From Dermanyssus gallinae (taxonomy: Eukaryota; Arthropoda; Arachnida; Mesostigmata; Dermanyssidae): a stretch of DNA of 64,000 nucleotides. The stretch lies in assembly GCA_003439945.1 (NCBI GenBank), contig QVRM01005655.1:248001-312000 (forward strand), read 5' to 3'. A program made the translations under genes and the position numbers. Under the pieces are notes generated by a model. It had not been told where the DNA came from. It worked only from the letters and a program-made list of their open reading frames with translations, and made no database searches. Of this stretch, positions 23,001 through 35,677 are shown in pieces; the stretch's first letter is position 1, and every line of letters begins with the position of its first letter.

Positions 23001-23941
23001 TGCCAAGCTTGAGTGACAAATGAGCTAGCAATAAGAACTGCACTTGCGGTGGTGAACCGAGGGAGTTCTCTACCTGAAGGCGGGAGGAGGTGCATCTAAG
23101 GCTGGGACAACAAGCGGGTTAGCAGGGTTAGCCGGGTCGGTGAGCGGTTGATTCTGTTTCCTGCGGCGTCGACGGCGAGTAGTCTTTTTCACCTCAAACG
23201 ACATAAGGTTCGCATCGTTAGCCGGACTAAAGGCTTTCAGCTCGGGAGCTGTGGGAGGCAGTGTTGTACCGGCGGTGTCGGCAGTGGTGAACGGTACCCG
23301 AGATAAACGCGACCCAGGCGACGTCGGAGTCACCGTTTCAGAGAGGAGACGCGCATCGCGGTCCGGTGCGTCAGTCTGCCCGTTGAAGTCGCTGAAGTGA
23401 CTTTCTTGGTCTTGCGAGTTATAGATAATCGACGCAGGAAAGTTTCGGGGAGCGTAGCCGCTCTGCAGAGAGTTTGCATCTGAGACATTGAACGGTGGAT
23501 CAGTCAGTCAGTCATCGTCGTTATGTTGATGTTGTGATTCATATGCTTGCATACGTAGTATAATGCTCGGATAGCTAGGGCTGTTTGACTTTCGACATAC
23601 ATACTATTGCCATATTAGGGAGTAATCTGCCGCCGTTAATTGACAAAATGTATAGTGCTGTGATGTCGTCACTTTTCTTACCATCGTCCACACGAAGCCG
23701 TTTGCCTTGACGTACTGGCTCGTCGTTGATTGGATCATAGCTGATTTTTTGTGGTTCGGGGCCTCCAATCACAACTCCATTGTCATACATCCTCAGGAGG
23801 GGTCGCGAAGGATCCAGATTGCGGGAACCACGAGCTACAAAGCGCGACCGATCACACATAAGCTGTTTTTGATCACATTTTCCACGTATCTCTTGTATAC
23901 ATTAAACTCTATGATGATGTTCATGGTATTATCAATGCAAG

Positions 23942-23998
<57 letters not shown>

Positions 23999-26900
23999 TA
24001 TATAGGCAGATATTACATGCATTAGTAGAGAAGCACACGCGGTGCTGCAGTCGTGTACATCAGTCGCGGTCAGGCAGAAATTAGCAAAAAACATTCCAAA
24101 TACTGTTGACGAAAGCACATTTCATAATAAATAATGGTTTTTGCCTATACCAGTTATTACCTATCAGTTTGCCTTGTTCATCTGTATAGGTCTTAAAATG
24201 GAAGTTGACTGACCGGAAGACGTTGAGCGTGGCCTTCCATCTGGGCGATTATTTGGAGTCGCTACGTCAATGATGGGACTGCTCTTAACTTCTGAACCAG
24301 GTGCAGACCCAGTAAACCCGCTTCGGCGATGAGGTGAAGGGTCATCTCTGGCTGGGGCCGTTTGAAAGATTGCGGGAAGAGGTGTAGCTGCGGGAGGTCC
24401 GAAGTGCTTGATTGGTGCTGGAGTTACGTCCACACCGGGGCCTGTTCGGATTGCCTCTGATGCCGGCACTTTCAAGTACGGAGACGATACTACTGGACCA
24501 AATGCGCGTATCGCGGGGTATTGGGCCGGATCATGATCGACTTGGGTGTCCGTCTGATGAGGTTGCCGGTCGGGTTCCTGCTGGTCTGGCCTGGATGAAC
24601 TGGTTGGTCGCTTGTTATGGCTAAACGGCTGCGACGCTGGAGTGCGGCTGCCAGGAACGTGGGGGTCCGTTGGCTGTCCCGAACCAGAAGCACTTGGTTG
24701 ATTTACTCGGAGCGGTCTGTAGGGGACCTGCTGTTGTCTAGACGGTTGAAAGGAGAAGCTTGGTACGTCCTCGTTGTTTGCGTTATTTCTATTCGTGTTA
24801 CTATTGGCCCTTGAATATTGTTCGTTTGGTTGGCGGAAGCTGAGCCTTGAAACAGCCGGGTCCTCTACGGGCTTAGCAAAATTGTTGCGGATGGGCTGCT
24901 GATATTCGTCCAGACGGTTGAATTGAGGCGGACCACGTTGGACCGCAGGTGCCGGCCCTTCGTGAACTGTTGTGTGCTGGTAGCCAAAACCGGGTCCGTG
25001 GTGCGGTTGACGATATTGGCCTGGCTGATGTTGTGTCTGAATGTGATCTGCAGGATCCACTAAGCGCCTAGGTTCAGTAATCGGAATGTTAAGTACATCG
25101 TGTTGATTTGGTTCGATATATTTATCTGCGTTTGCTTGTTCTAAAGAAGGCGTGACGTCATTTCCGGAATATTGCCTCCCCCCGCGATCTTGCCGAACGC
25201 CAGGCGGATGTGAAATTCGCGGTTGTCCTCTAGAAGGAGATTCATTTCGGGGTGCAGCCTGTTGGGGCTGCGGGCGTCGATCTGCTGGTCTCTGCAATTG
25301 CGGGCGTTGATCTGCTGGTCTCGGCAATTGCGGCCGTTGATCTGCTGGTCTCGGCAATTGCGGCCGTTGATCTCCCGGGCTTTGCGGTAAAACGTTAGGA
25401 TGGCCTCTTGCTGAAGGAGTGTATGGGCTTGGCGTGCTCTGGAACTTCTGGAAGTTTTGTGGAACTGGACCTCGGGCCGAAGAACTTTGTGCGTTCTGTG
25501 AAGTCTGAGGGGAAAATATCTGTCTTGGTCTTCGAGTAGTGGTTGAGGCTTGCTGTGGGACACGCTGAAGCGAAGCGGGCAAAGCGGGCTTCCTGGGTGG
25601 TAGAGGTGCTACAAGGGGGTCTTCCTCAATAAAATTGACCGGCCTTCTCTTAAGGTCATCGACGTCGGCTGCATCTGGATCACTGTCGTTAATGGTTGGT
25701 GGAGGCAATGTTGTTGTTGTAAGCGGAGCAGGTTCTTCGCGAAAGACTGCGGGAACATACGATTGACGTGGCAAAGAACCAAAGTGCGGTGCATTTTCAT
25801 TGTCCGGCCTGGAATCCCTATTGACTGCAATACAGAGAATGTCGAGTACGTAATATTTGCAGTACCTCTATGTTTAATGTTACAATCATTACAAGCAATG
25901 AGAGGCCGATATAAATCGTAGAGAGGCAATGAGGCATCATCTTCTTCGTTCTTTCACTAACCATTGCTTTGAGGATCATGTCCAATGTAAAGTAACGGTC
26001 GAGGGCCCCTCTCAAGCGGCCTCTCTGGCTTATAGATGTGGTCCTGGTTCCTCTGGTTTGGTCCGCCAAGTTGGCCGGATTGTATCTGGTTATACTGGAA
26101 TTGAACAAACACACATTGCGTTAGATTATATGTAGTGTTAACGAATTTGTGCTCACAATAGTTATTGTAGGTGTTCCTTTTAGATCACTAAGGAGTCTTT
26201 TTCACCTTTGCATCTCGGTTTCGCGTGATTACGGCATTGCTTGGCTTGTGGCTGACAACACCAAACTCGTCCGTGTCAACGTGCGCCCGGAAACCATCCT
26301 TGTCCGCCTCGTAGACAACTTTGCGAAGCTGACCATCATGTCCACGAAGGAAGTACTCACCCTTCACCTAAACAACGTAAATAATGCGTAAGCATAGTTG
26401 GCGTGCAATTTTGACCAGGTGCGGGAGAAGAATGCGAGCTAAAGTACAAGGTGCATGATAACATGTAGACAACCCCATTCGGTTCAGACGAAACAGGACT
26501 TACCATGCAATAACGAACACAACACTGAAGGCGGACACGAAGAACAAACATGCACAGAAACGTTGCAATCAACGCAGGGCATGCGTATATACATATATAT
26601 ACGAGGTGTGTTCAAAAGTATCGCGACTTTTGAATTTTCGCGGGTTACGTATATTCGAATTTCGATTTTTTGTGGCGTTATGTTGGTACTCATGTCTCTC
26701 ACTTATGCCGACAAGCTCGGCCATTTTGAATGTTCACTTAATTGTTGACAGCTGATTTGCTTGCACGTGTTTTGGATCGTCTTCGATTTTTACCTATTCA
26801 AAAAAATGGATCAAAGAACCTGTATCAAATTTTGTGTGAAAAACGAAATTAAGTGCGCGGATGCATTCCGAATGTTGACTGTGGCATACGGAGAAGCTAC

Positions 26901-29900
26901 CTTGGACCGAAGCAACGTTTATCGGTGGTACAAAATGTTCTCAGAAGGCCGAGAAGATGTGAACGACGAAGAGCGTGCCGGACGCCCGAGCACTTCAACA
27001 ACAGACGAAAAAATTAATGAAGTGGAGAAAATGGTATTGGCCAATCGTCGAATCACCGTTAGAGAAGTTGCTGAGGACCTAAACATATCGATTGGCTCGT
27101 GCCATTCGATTTTTATCAATGATTTGGGCATGAGACGGGTCGCCGCGAAATTCGTACCAAAATTGCTCAATTGCGACCAAAAACAGCATCGCATGAACAT
27201 TGCTAATGAGATGTTGGACTCTGTCCGCGACGACCCAAATTTGCTCCAGAGGGTCATAACTGGTGACGAATCGTGGGTTTATGGTTATGACGTGGAAACC
27301 AAAGCTCAATCATCTCAATGGAAGCTGCCGCACGAACCAAGACCGAAAAAAGCGCGCCAAGTTCGGTCGAATGTGAAAGTTTTGCTAACAGTTTTCTTCG
27401 ATTGCAGGGGCGTGGTGCATCATGAGTTCTTGCCACAGGGTAGAACGGTCAATAAGGAATATTACCTGCAAGTTATGCGCAATTTGCGCGAAGCAATCCG
27501 CCAGAAACGCCCGGATTTGTGGAAGAACAAAAATTGGCTTTTGCACCACGATAACGCCCCTGCTCACACATCGTTGCTTGTGCGCGAGTTTTTGGTAAAA
27601 AACAACACACTAATGATGCCGCAGCCACCGTATTCCCCAGATCTGGCCCCCTGTGACTTTTTCTTGTTCCCTAAACTGAAGAGGCCCATGAAAGGACGAC
27701 GTTACGCTACGCTTGACGAGATAAAGACGGCATCGAAGGAGGAGCTGAACAAGATAAAAAAAAATGGTTTTTTGAAGTGCTTCGAAGATTGGAAAAACCG
27801 TTGGCACAAGTGTATAATATCTCATGGGGATTTCTTTGAAGGGGACAAAATAGATATTCATGAATAAATGAATAATTTTTGAAAAAACACAAACGTCGCG
27901 ATACTTTTTGAACACACCTCGTATATATATATCAACACGATTGGAATACATACGTACACGTGCTGTGATAACTTTACATACATTGAACGGGCAAAGTACT
28001 GACACACATACTCATATATATGCGCTTTTGGACAACAAGTTAGAGATATAACAACCATCAAAGACACAGGTGCTCGTCGGTGACTTTCAGTTAGTAGTGT
28101 AAGTTTATTAGTATGCAATCATTCGCCTGTCTATCTGTCTGTCTGTAGGTAAACTACAATACAGAAGAGAGTGAATAATGTGAATGATGTAGAATATTGT
28201 GGTGTTGAAACGCGCCAACGTGCACATATTCTTAGACGTCTAAACATTAGTACATTCCACAAATTTTCCACAAATACGACCACAGGGGCAATGATATGCA
28301 AGTATACATTTGCGTGCAGTTAACTCGTGCAGAACTCGTGCATCCTCCCCCAGACTCAGTTGGCGCTGTTCCGCATTCGTTCCGGCTAACCGGCTAGAAC
28401 CGTCCCTTGGATGCGCGCGCAGAGGCTTAGAGGCTTGGGCTATGTATATTTCGTTAGTTGCTTTGTGCTGATCTCGAACGACCAAAGGTAGGAGGATCGG
28501 TAGGGAGGTGCGAGTCGAATATCGTGTTCGATTTGGCCCGATGAATACGTCGCCTGCAACGGCGCCGCAAACCCTGGCCCTGGCAGAGCCCCGGGCGGGA
28601 CCCTCGGGCCCAATCTTGGCGGACCCGAGCTGAACCACCGACCTTGCCTGTGTCGTCGCGGCTCTGCTTGTGGCCGTGAAGGCTATTGGCGAAAGAGTAC
28701 TTGTATGGCTCGATGGGACCTACGGCGGACGGTAGGCCAGGCTCGCCGACCTGCTCCAGAACGTTGGCAGTTGGCAGCTACAGGAGCGAGTGCGGCGAGT
28801 CGTCGGCAGCCGTCAAGACAATGGTGGGCCGCGGGGGGAGGGGAGCGGGGGTTACGTAGGTCAGTGGTAAGAGATTAGCATCGAAGGCAAGCGAAGGACA
28901 GAGCGACAGAGAAAAAGACAGAGAGGACAGGAACAAAAGGTTATTTGCGTTTCACCTAGTCTGGACACTAGCAGGATATGATGGGAGATGTGTTCGGTGC
29001 GGGCATCATAGCAAACGACGAAATCTATTTCTAGACGAGCAAGGATTTTGCCGTTGAGCTAAGAAAGATAGATAAGGACGCTAGTGCGTTTATACGGCAG
29101 TCTAATTCGATGCGACTAAGTTGTAAACCGTACGGGCCAGCAGCTGCTAGAAAGATGACTAGTTTCTTGACTTCTTCTTTCCTTTTCAGATTTACTTAGT
29201 CTCACAGCTACGAGCGAAAACATCGGTTGCTATGCTAATTACTGGTCCTGACTCGACGGAACCCGAGTGGTTATCTACAATTGTACGAGTTCTGCGGTCG
29301 CAATTGATTTGACGTTAGTATTATCAGAACCTGGTTAATTGCTGCACATGTAACGCAATAACTACGCAAAATAGTACGGTTAGAGATGCCATGTAGCCAA
29401 GCTAGTCTCCTATAAGCATGCGGTAATGCTTAGGATACCGACAATTAGTACTGCTATGGCAACTAGGTTTGTCATGCTGAAAGCCGAATATCGCACCACT
29501 ATTTTCCAGATTGCACATATTAATGTAAAGCCTTCAGCAAGAGCCTACATAAATACATTGAACTACGAATGTCGACAACACTGGTTTACATGTATACACT
29601 TATATGCATGCTTGTATGCAGGGTGTCTCAATCCTGTTAGATCAGACTTGAGGGGATGTTTGTTAGTTTTGTTTCTTTAAATTAAATGGGAGGGGCGAAT
29701 TTGTGTTGTTCATGGGTAACAGTAAAATGACTGATAATTTTTGCACTGCTGTGGCTAGCCGAACATCACTTCGGAAAATATGTGTTTGCAAACGGTTGTT
29801 CGACAGAGAAACTGGACATCCCAGTGCGTTCGGAAGAAACTCAACGTTTAACTAAAGGATGCCCAATGTTGGCTAGCGAAAGGCAAATAGTTGTTTTGAA

Positions 29901-30234
29901 TAAGTTTGCAAACATCAATATGCTGTGATATTAAACTTTTTAGCGTTCGCGTTCTATACTATAACAGTTAGCCATCACGTTCGTTGAACTCACAGACTTA
30001 CAAATATGTGCAATTGGTACTATATGAAGGGGGATTTGATTCATTGTATAATTACGAGTACTATATATTAACCGTAAGCGGTTTTCCCCGCCTTCAATAT
30101 CAGATTCCTATTGAATTCCTTATTTACAGACATGAGCGACAAGATATTTCTGCTCACACACTCTAATGAAAAAAAAAGTATTCTATCAAAATCTACAATC
30201 CTTCAAATGTATCCAAACTGGGTTCAAACACCTC

Positions 30235-30266
<32 letters not shown>

Positions 30267-33200
30267 ACAAGTGGCATGCAGAATCTGAGTCGACACTGAC
30301 GGCCTGAACCTACCTGGCTGCCCAGGAATTAGCTAGATTTAACGAATATCTAAAACGGGGAAAACGAAACTACCACCAACAATGGAACCTCGAGGCCTCG
30401 GACTGAGTAACGATAAAGGACCCGGCGTGACCGTTTCTATGTGGTCGCATGGCAAGTGGCTCAATATAGGAGGCTACAGTGCCCTGCACAATGTCTTCCT
30501 TCTAGCTAGGTATTCTGTAAAAATCTGTAAACGCAAGCTTGGTAGCGGATCATGCTAATAGAGAAAAACGTAGATACGCGGATCTTGGGAACACGTATGC
30601 CGTGCCAAGGGATATGGTGACATTTGGCGAGAAGAATGCGTATACTGACGAGAAACCAACGTGAATGAGAGAACACTGGAGACGACTATTGTCTCCAGGA
30701 CTGCGTTGAAGTTATGCCGCTTTTTTAGCTGAAGTCCTAGAGCAAAAAAGTACGCTGCTGCACACCTTCTGTTGTAGTAAGGTCAATAAGATCGGTACAA
30801 TACAGTTGGACATCGTAACTGTAAACTTGGAACATGAATAGATACATAGGGTGCCCAAATAATCAGCTGGCATCTTTTAAATTTTCCCACGCTCAGTTCT
30901 GCCCTCTTCGGCATCTGTTCTCTTCGTAAACCAAACGGAATGCTTCCATTTCTCAACGGTGGAGCTCGTTGAGATTGTGGAAATTTATCGTGAAAGCAGA
31001 AACGCCATGCGGGACTGCCGGCGAGCTCTTCGTGCAATTCGCGGTTGACACAATTGGTATTGTGAGAACACCATTCGTGAACGTGTGCAAAAGATTTACC
31101 GGTAATGTGCAAAGCCGTAGAAGACTAAAGTACCTCCACTGTAACACTGACAATGTGGATTAATCTGATGCAAAAATTCAAGCCTGCGTATCATCAGGAG
31201 AGGCAAAACTTTACCAATTGGGTTTCCGAGACGATGTAGCGTGGTGCCAATTTTGTGAGAAAAAATATTAGCCTTTGGTCCAAAGGAACATTTCTATTGT
31301 TTCCCACGATGAATCGCGAGCGTTATCGCGTAACTGCCTTTTGACAAGTTTGGATGGAATCGGTATGAGTGAACTCTGGTTTCAATAAGACAATACCACA
31401 AGCGATACAGCCGGCAAGACTTTTTCTTAACGGGAAGTTTTGGGAATGCGTAACGCACTTGCGTCGCTGGCAGAGCTAAAGAAATGGGTGTTCCGTATAG
31501 TTCACCAATATTCAATCAGAAATGGCACTGGATCTGTACATCAAAAACAAATTGCTCTTAAAAATACCTCAAACACTATTGTTTCACGTTTCTTTGAAAA
31601 TATCCGACTATTTAGAGATATATGTGCTTACCTTATTGTGTATACTTGCACAGGTAAGCATATGCACATTGTTAGATATATATCCTTCCATTTTCAGGTG
31701 TATATTAGGCAAATATGCAAGTATTACACGAAATTTTACCAAAATAGCACAATAAAATATCTACGTCGATATCACTAGTAGTTCTATGCAGCGACATGAA
31801 TACGCAGTAGCCCAGTTACCCCAACACTTTCGTTAGATCTCTCTACAGTTGTCTACTTACGTCTCCCAATCGCTTGTCGAACGGCTGCACATTAACAGAG
31901 AGCAACTGTCCTGGAGCGGGCGATGTCCGCCTTCCAAACTGCGCACTATCGGGATGCCTTGCCACGTCCTGGAACTGGTCCTGGTCCCCATACGGGTACG
32001 CTTGCTGTTGTGGGCTGATGGGGAAGTTCTTAGGGTGATGGCCTTGAGGCTGGGGAACGGACGCACGGAACGGCGTTCCTTGCTGAGCGATCCCGCTTCC
32101 GGGCGGAAAGATCTTTACTGGTGGGTTTAAGTTGTTCTTCGTGATGATCGCACCGCCTACAAGTGATTGAGTCGTCGTTCATCATCGTTAGTTCTTACTG
32201 ATCTGATTAAGCTAATACCACAATGATCACGGCTGTGCGGTACGGCACAAATAAAGGACTGTTTGTAGAAATGCAGCTTGATGTAGCCGTTTGTGGTTGC
32301 AAACTTGCACACACTCAGAGGTCCGCCTTGTTGCCGCCATGCGTCAAGCATACGTCATGGTTGCAGTTAAGCCTATTGCATTTGGGCTTAACGGAAATAG
32401 TAATAATTATAGTAATATAGACAGTGATTTGTTCTGTGTTCTCCCGTCGCGACCTACCTTCTTCCTCTTTGTTGGCCGTGTTGAAGTACAACGTTGGGCT
32501 ATGGGCGACCTGTTCACTGACCGGCACCTGGTGCGGGAATCCACCCCGTTCATTGCGTTGCGAACCCCTCACATTGTCGGACGATGATGGTCGCCTCAGG
32601 TTGAGGACGCCTGAGACGGCGTTTACGTTATCAAGTTGTCTGCCGCCACGTTGAGTCACACGGTTAGCACCACCAGGGGGGTAGACATCGCCACTCGGGT
32701 GTCTGGACATGGATATGTCACAGCAGGCATCACCAAAGCAGACGACAGAAACAGTTAGGGTAAGTTGTTTAAACGTAAAACACGTAAAACCAAGACGAAC
32801 AAAATTCACAACTTTATCTTTGAATTTCTCTTTTTCGTTGACAAGTGTATTTTTAAAAAAAGTTTTTTGTTATCTTGCTGTAATTATTATGAATACAGAT
32901 GACTACGCTAAATTATACTGGGACATGACTTTCTGTGGTGTTTGCCTGAGAACAGAGGATGGTGTTGTTATGATCGGAGACCACACATCTATGATTACAT
33001 AGTTAGAGTTGGTTTGCACGATAGCTTGTTTCTAACTATCGACCTGCTAACAGCACCGTTTACCGGTAATTGTTTGCTTGCTCTGCAGAAGTTTGTAGCA
33101 CCATGCCTCTCCAATCCAACCAGACACACAACATGGTCTTGCTATGGCAAAGCTCTGCTTTACCAGCGCGCGATGCCTTGCTAAAGCAAGACATGTATAG

Positions 33201-33353
33201 AGCAGTACCCTGTCTTTGTGCAAGTCACGTTGTTGAAATTATGCTTTTCGTTCATTTTCAAGAAGAGTGAACACATGCTTCGGCGGTTCCTTGTGTCACT
33301 TTAAGTGAGATTAGGCAGAACCCCACACACCGACATGTGTCACGTCGTTGCCG

Positions 33354-33385
<32 letters not shown>

Positions 33386-35156
33386 CAATGATAAACCTGG
33401 CACAAAACGAGTTAGTTTAAGTTTGCATGTCTGTATTCGTGTTAGCGTAAATAAGTATTTTTCACAAGCGTTCCTGACCTGCTTTCGACGGGTCCTTGTC
33501 CAACGATATACAAAGGCCGGTCAGGCGAGAATTGTCCTGGGTGGAATTCACCGTAAGCAGTGTTACCTGAGCAGATGTCAATAGCAATTCATGTCCACAT
33601 TAAGTAATCTATAATGCACTTTTCATGTTCCATTTAGCTTCACTTATTAACATCTAGGCTCTACCACAACATGCAATTTCCAGCTGTAATATCTCACTAC
33701 TTCTCTTTCGTCTTCGTCTTTGCTTGCTTTTTGTGGAGCAGCTTTTAGATGTAGCATGTTTTTAGCTCACACCACTTTGCAACCAGTTACTTAGTAGCAA
33801 CTTACGCATAAATGACAAGTACCCGACGTGTTATTTCCTTGTTAATGTAGATTTGGACTACATACAATTTGAAATGTAGACAATATTTAACAAACTGTAA
33901 ATTTGTTCCTAAATTACTTATTAATCACCGTACGTGTCGCGGCCACTCTACTGTAAAACTGTTTTAATTTTACAAGCGTGCAGCAGCTTAGAAAATGCTA
34001 GGGTTTACAAAAAGGTCCATGTTTCGTATTCTAAATTGCCGACAATTTTTCAATTTCCGGAGAATGCCAAATTTACCGATTAGGGAGAACAATACGAGCA
34101 TGAAAAGTTGCACCTTGTTTTTTTTAGAATTTAGGAATACACGCTGCTGCAGTTCTACAGCTACTTAGGAATTCGAGCTGTATATGTGCTTTTACTTAGC
34201 AGTAACTCAAATGGCGGCGGCAATACCAGTTATATGTACGATGGGTTAAGATAACAATCGCTATCATTATTAGAAAATTATAATTCGGGACTCGGTCTGC
34301 GCAGTTACACAAACGGCGTCACTGGATACATTTGTTTCGTTTGGTTTCAGTAGCAACATAGAACTTGCGCTCTCTACAAGATATCTCTAGTCTTGCCTTC
34401 CCTCACTGTTACTCTTATCATGATCATCCCTGCCATAGCAACATATATATATATATATATATAGAAGGATTACGGTTCTCATCTATCGGTTGTACCGTCG
34501 ATGTCCTGCGTCGGCGTTTCCTGATACAGGACTGGGGCTGGTGCTACGGCGTGACCACGTCTCTGTCCGCGCGAGCTCGCCGGACTGCCTGATGGCCTCA
34601 GTGGGGCAGTCTCAGGCTTCGTGCTGCCATCCGAAGGCTGTGGCCGGCGACCAGGACGTTCCGTGCCGGCTGTGGGGTGAGCTCCCGGTGCAGGCACCGC
34701 TGCAGGAGCCTTGTTGTCGGCAGGCGGCAACGGAATGATGTTGCCAAACTCGTCGTGGGCGTGATCAGCGGGGCCGAAGTCGACGTGCGAGGTGAACGTT
34801 GCCCCCTTGTGGTGAACGCGTATCTGCGACTGGTGCGATGCCGGGACGCGTCGAGCCGGCGTGTCAGGAGCTTTGGGCGCTGGCGGAGGTGGTGGTGGTG
34901 GCGGTGGTACAGGCCTGGTGGTGAAGTACAATGGAGGCAACGCGATTGGAAACCGTGTACGGTGTCAAATGAGAATTAACTACTCGTTTAGTTCAGTTAA
35001 CGAACGCCAAATACGCTTGGCGCGGCAACTGAATACAGCTATTATATACATGTATATCTGCGTCGGTTAATGAAGGTGAATGAATTGATTGATTTATCTG
35101 TTCAGAACCTACCAACCGTTTCGCCGCTTCTATTAGGAGAAGAAGAAGAAGGAAAC

Positions 35157-35218
<62 letters not shown>

Positions 35219-35241
35219 GTATACACAAACAACATGGCAGT

Positions 35242-35274
<33 letters not shown>

Positions 35275-35486
35275 CTTATTTTTTTTGGGTCGTACTTACG
35301 CGGGCGTTGGCCTTGTGACGTACCGATCGGGCTCATAGAGTTCGACTGCTGGTGCGGGTGGCGGATATTCGCCGCTCTTTACTCCGGGCTCGTTTGAATC
35401 TACAAATGCGCGAAAGCCCAGCTCGTCCGCCACATAATTCACTGTCTGAAATGAGTCAACGGAGTCAGACGTCTGGGCTTTATATG

Positions 35487-35517
<31 letters not shown>

Positions 35518-35604
35518 GTTCAATAACTCTTCATTGAGTTTGAAATTTCCATTATTACATAAATTCCATTCAAATGACCATCAACGGAGTCAGACGTCTG
35601 GGCT

Positions 35605-35677
<73 letters not shown>

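Noticed and set aside
32611..32720. Longer form of cuticle exon 4 (RHPSGDVYPPGG…)
   Set aside because: The composition is plausible, but its acceptor requires incoming phase 2 and exon 3 ends in phase 1.
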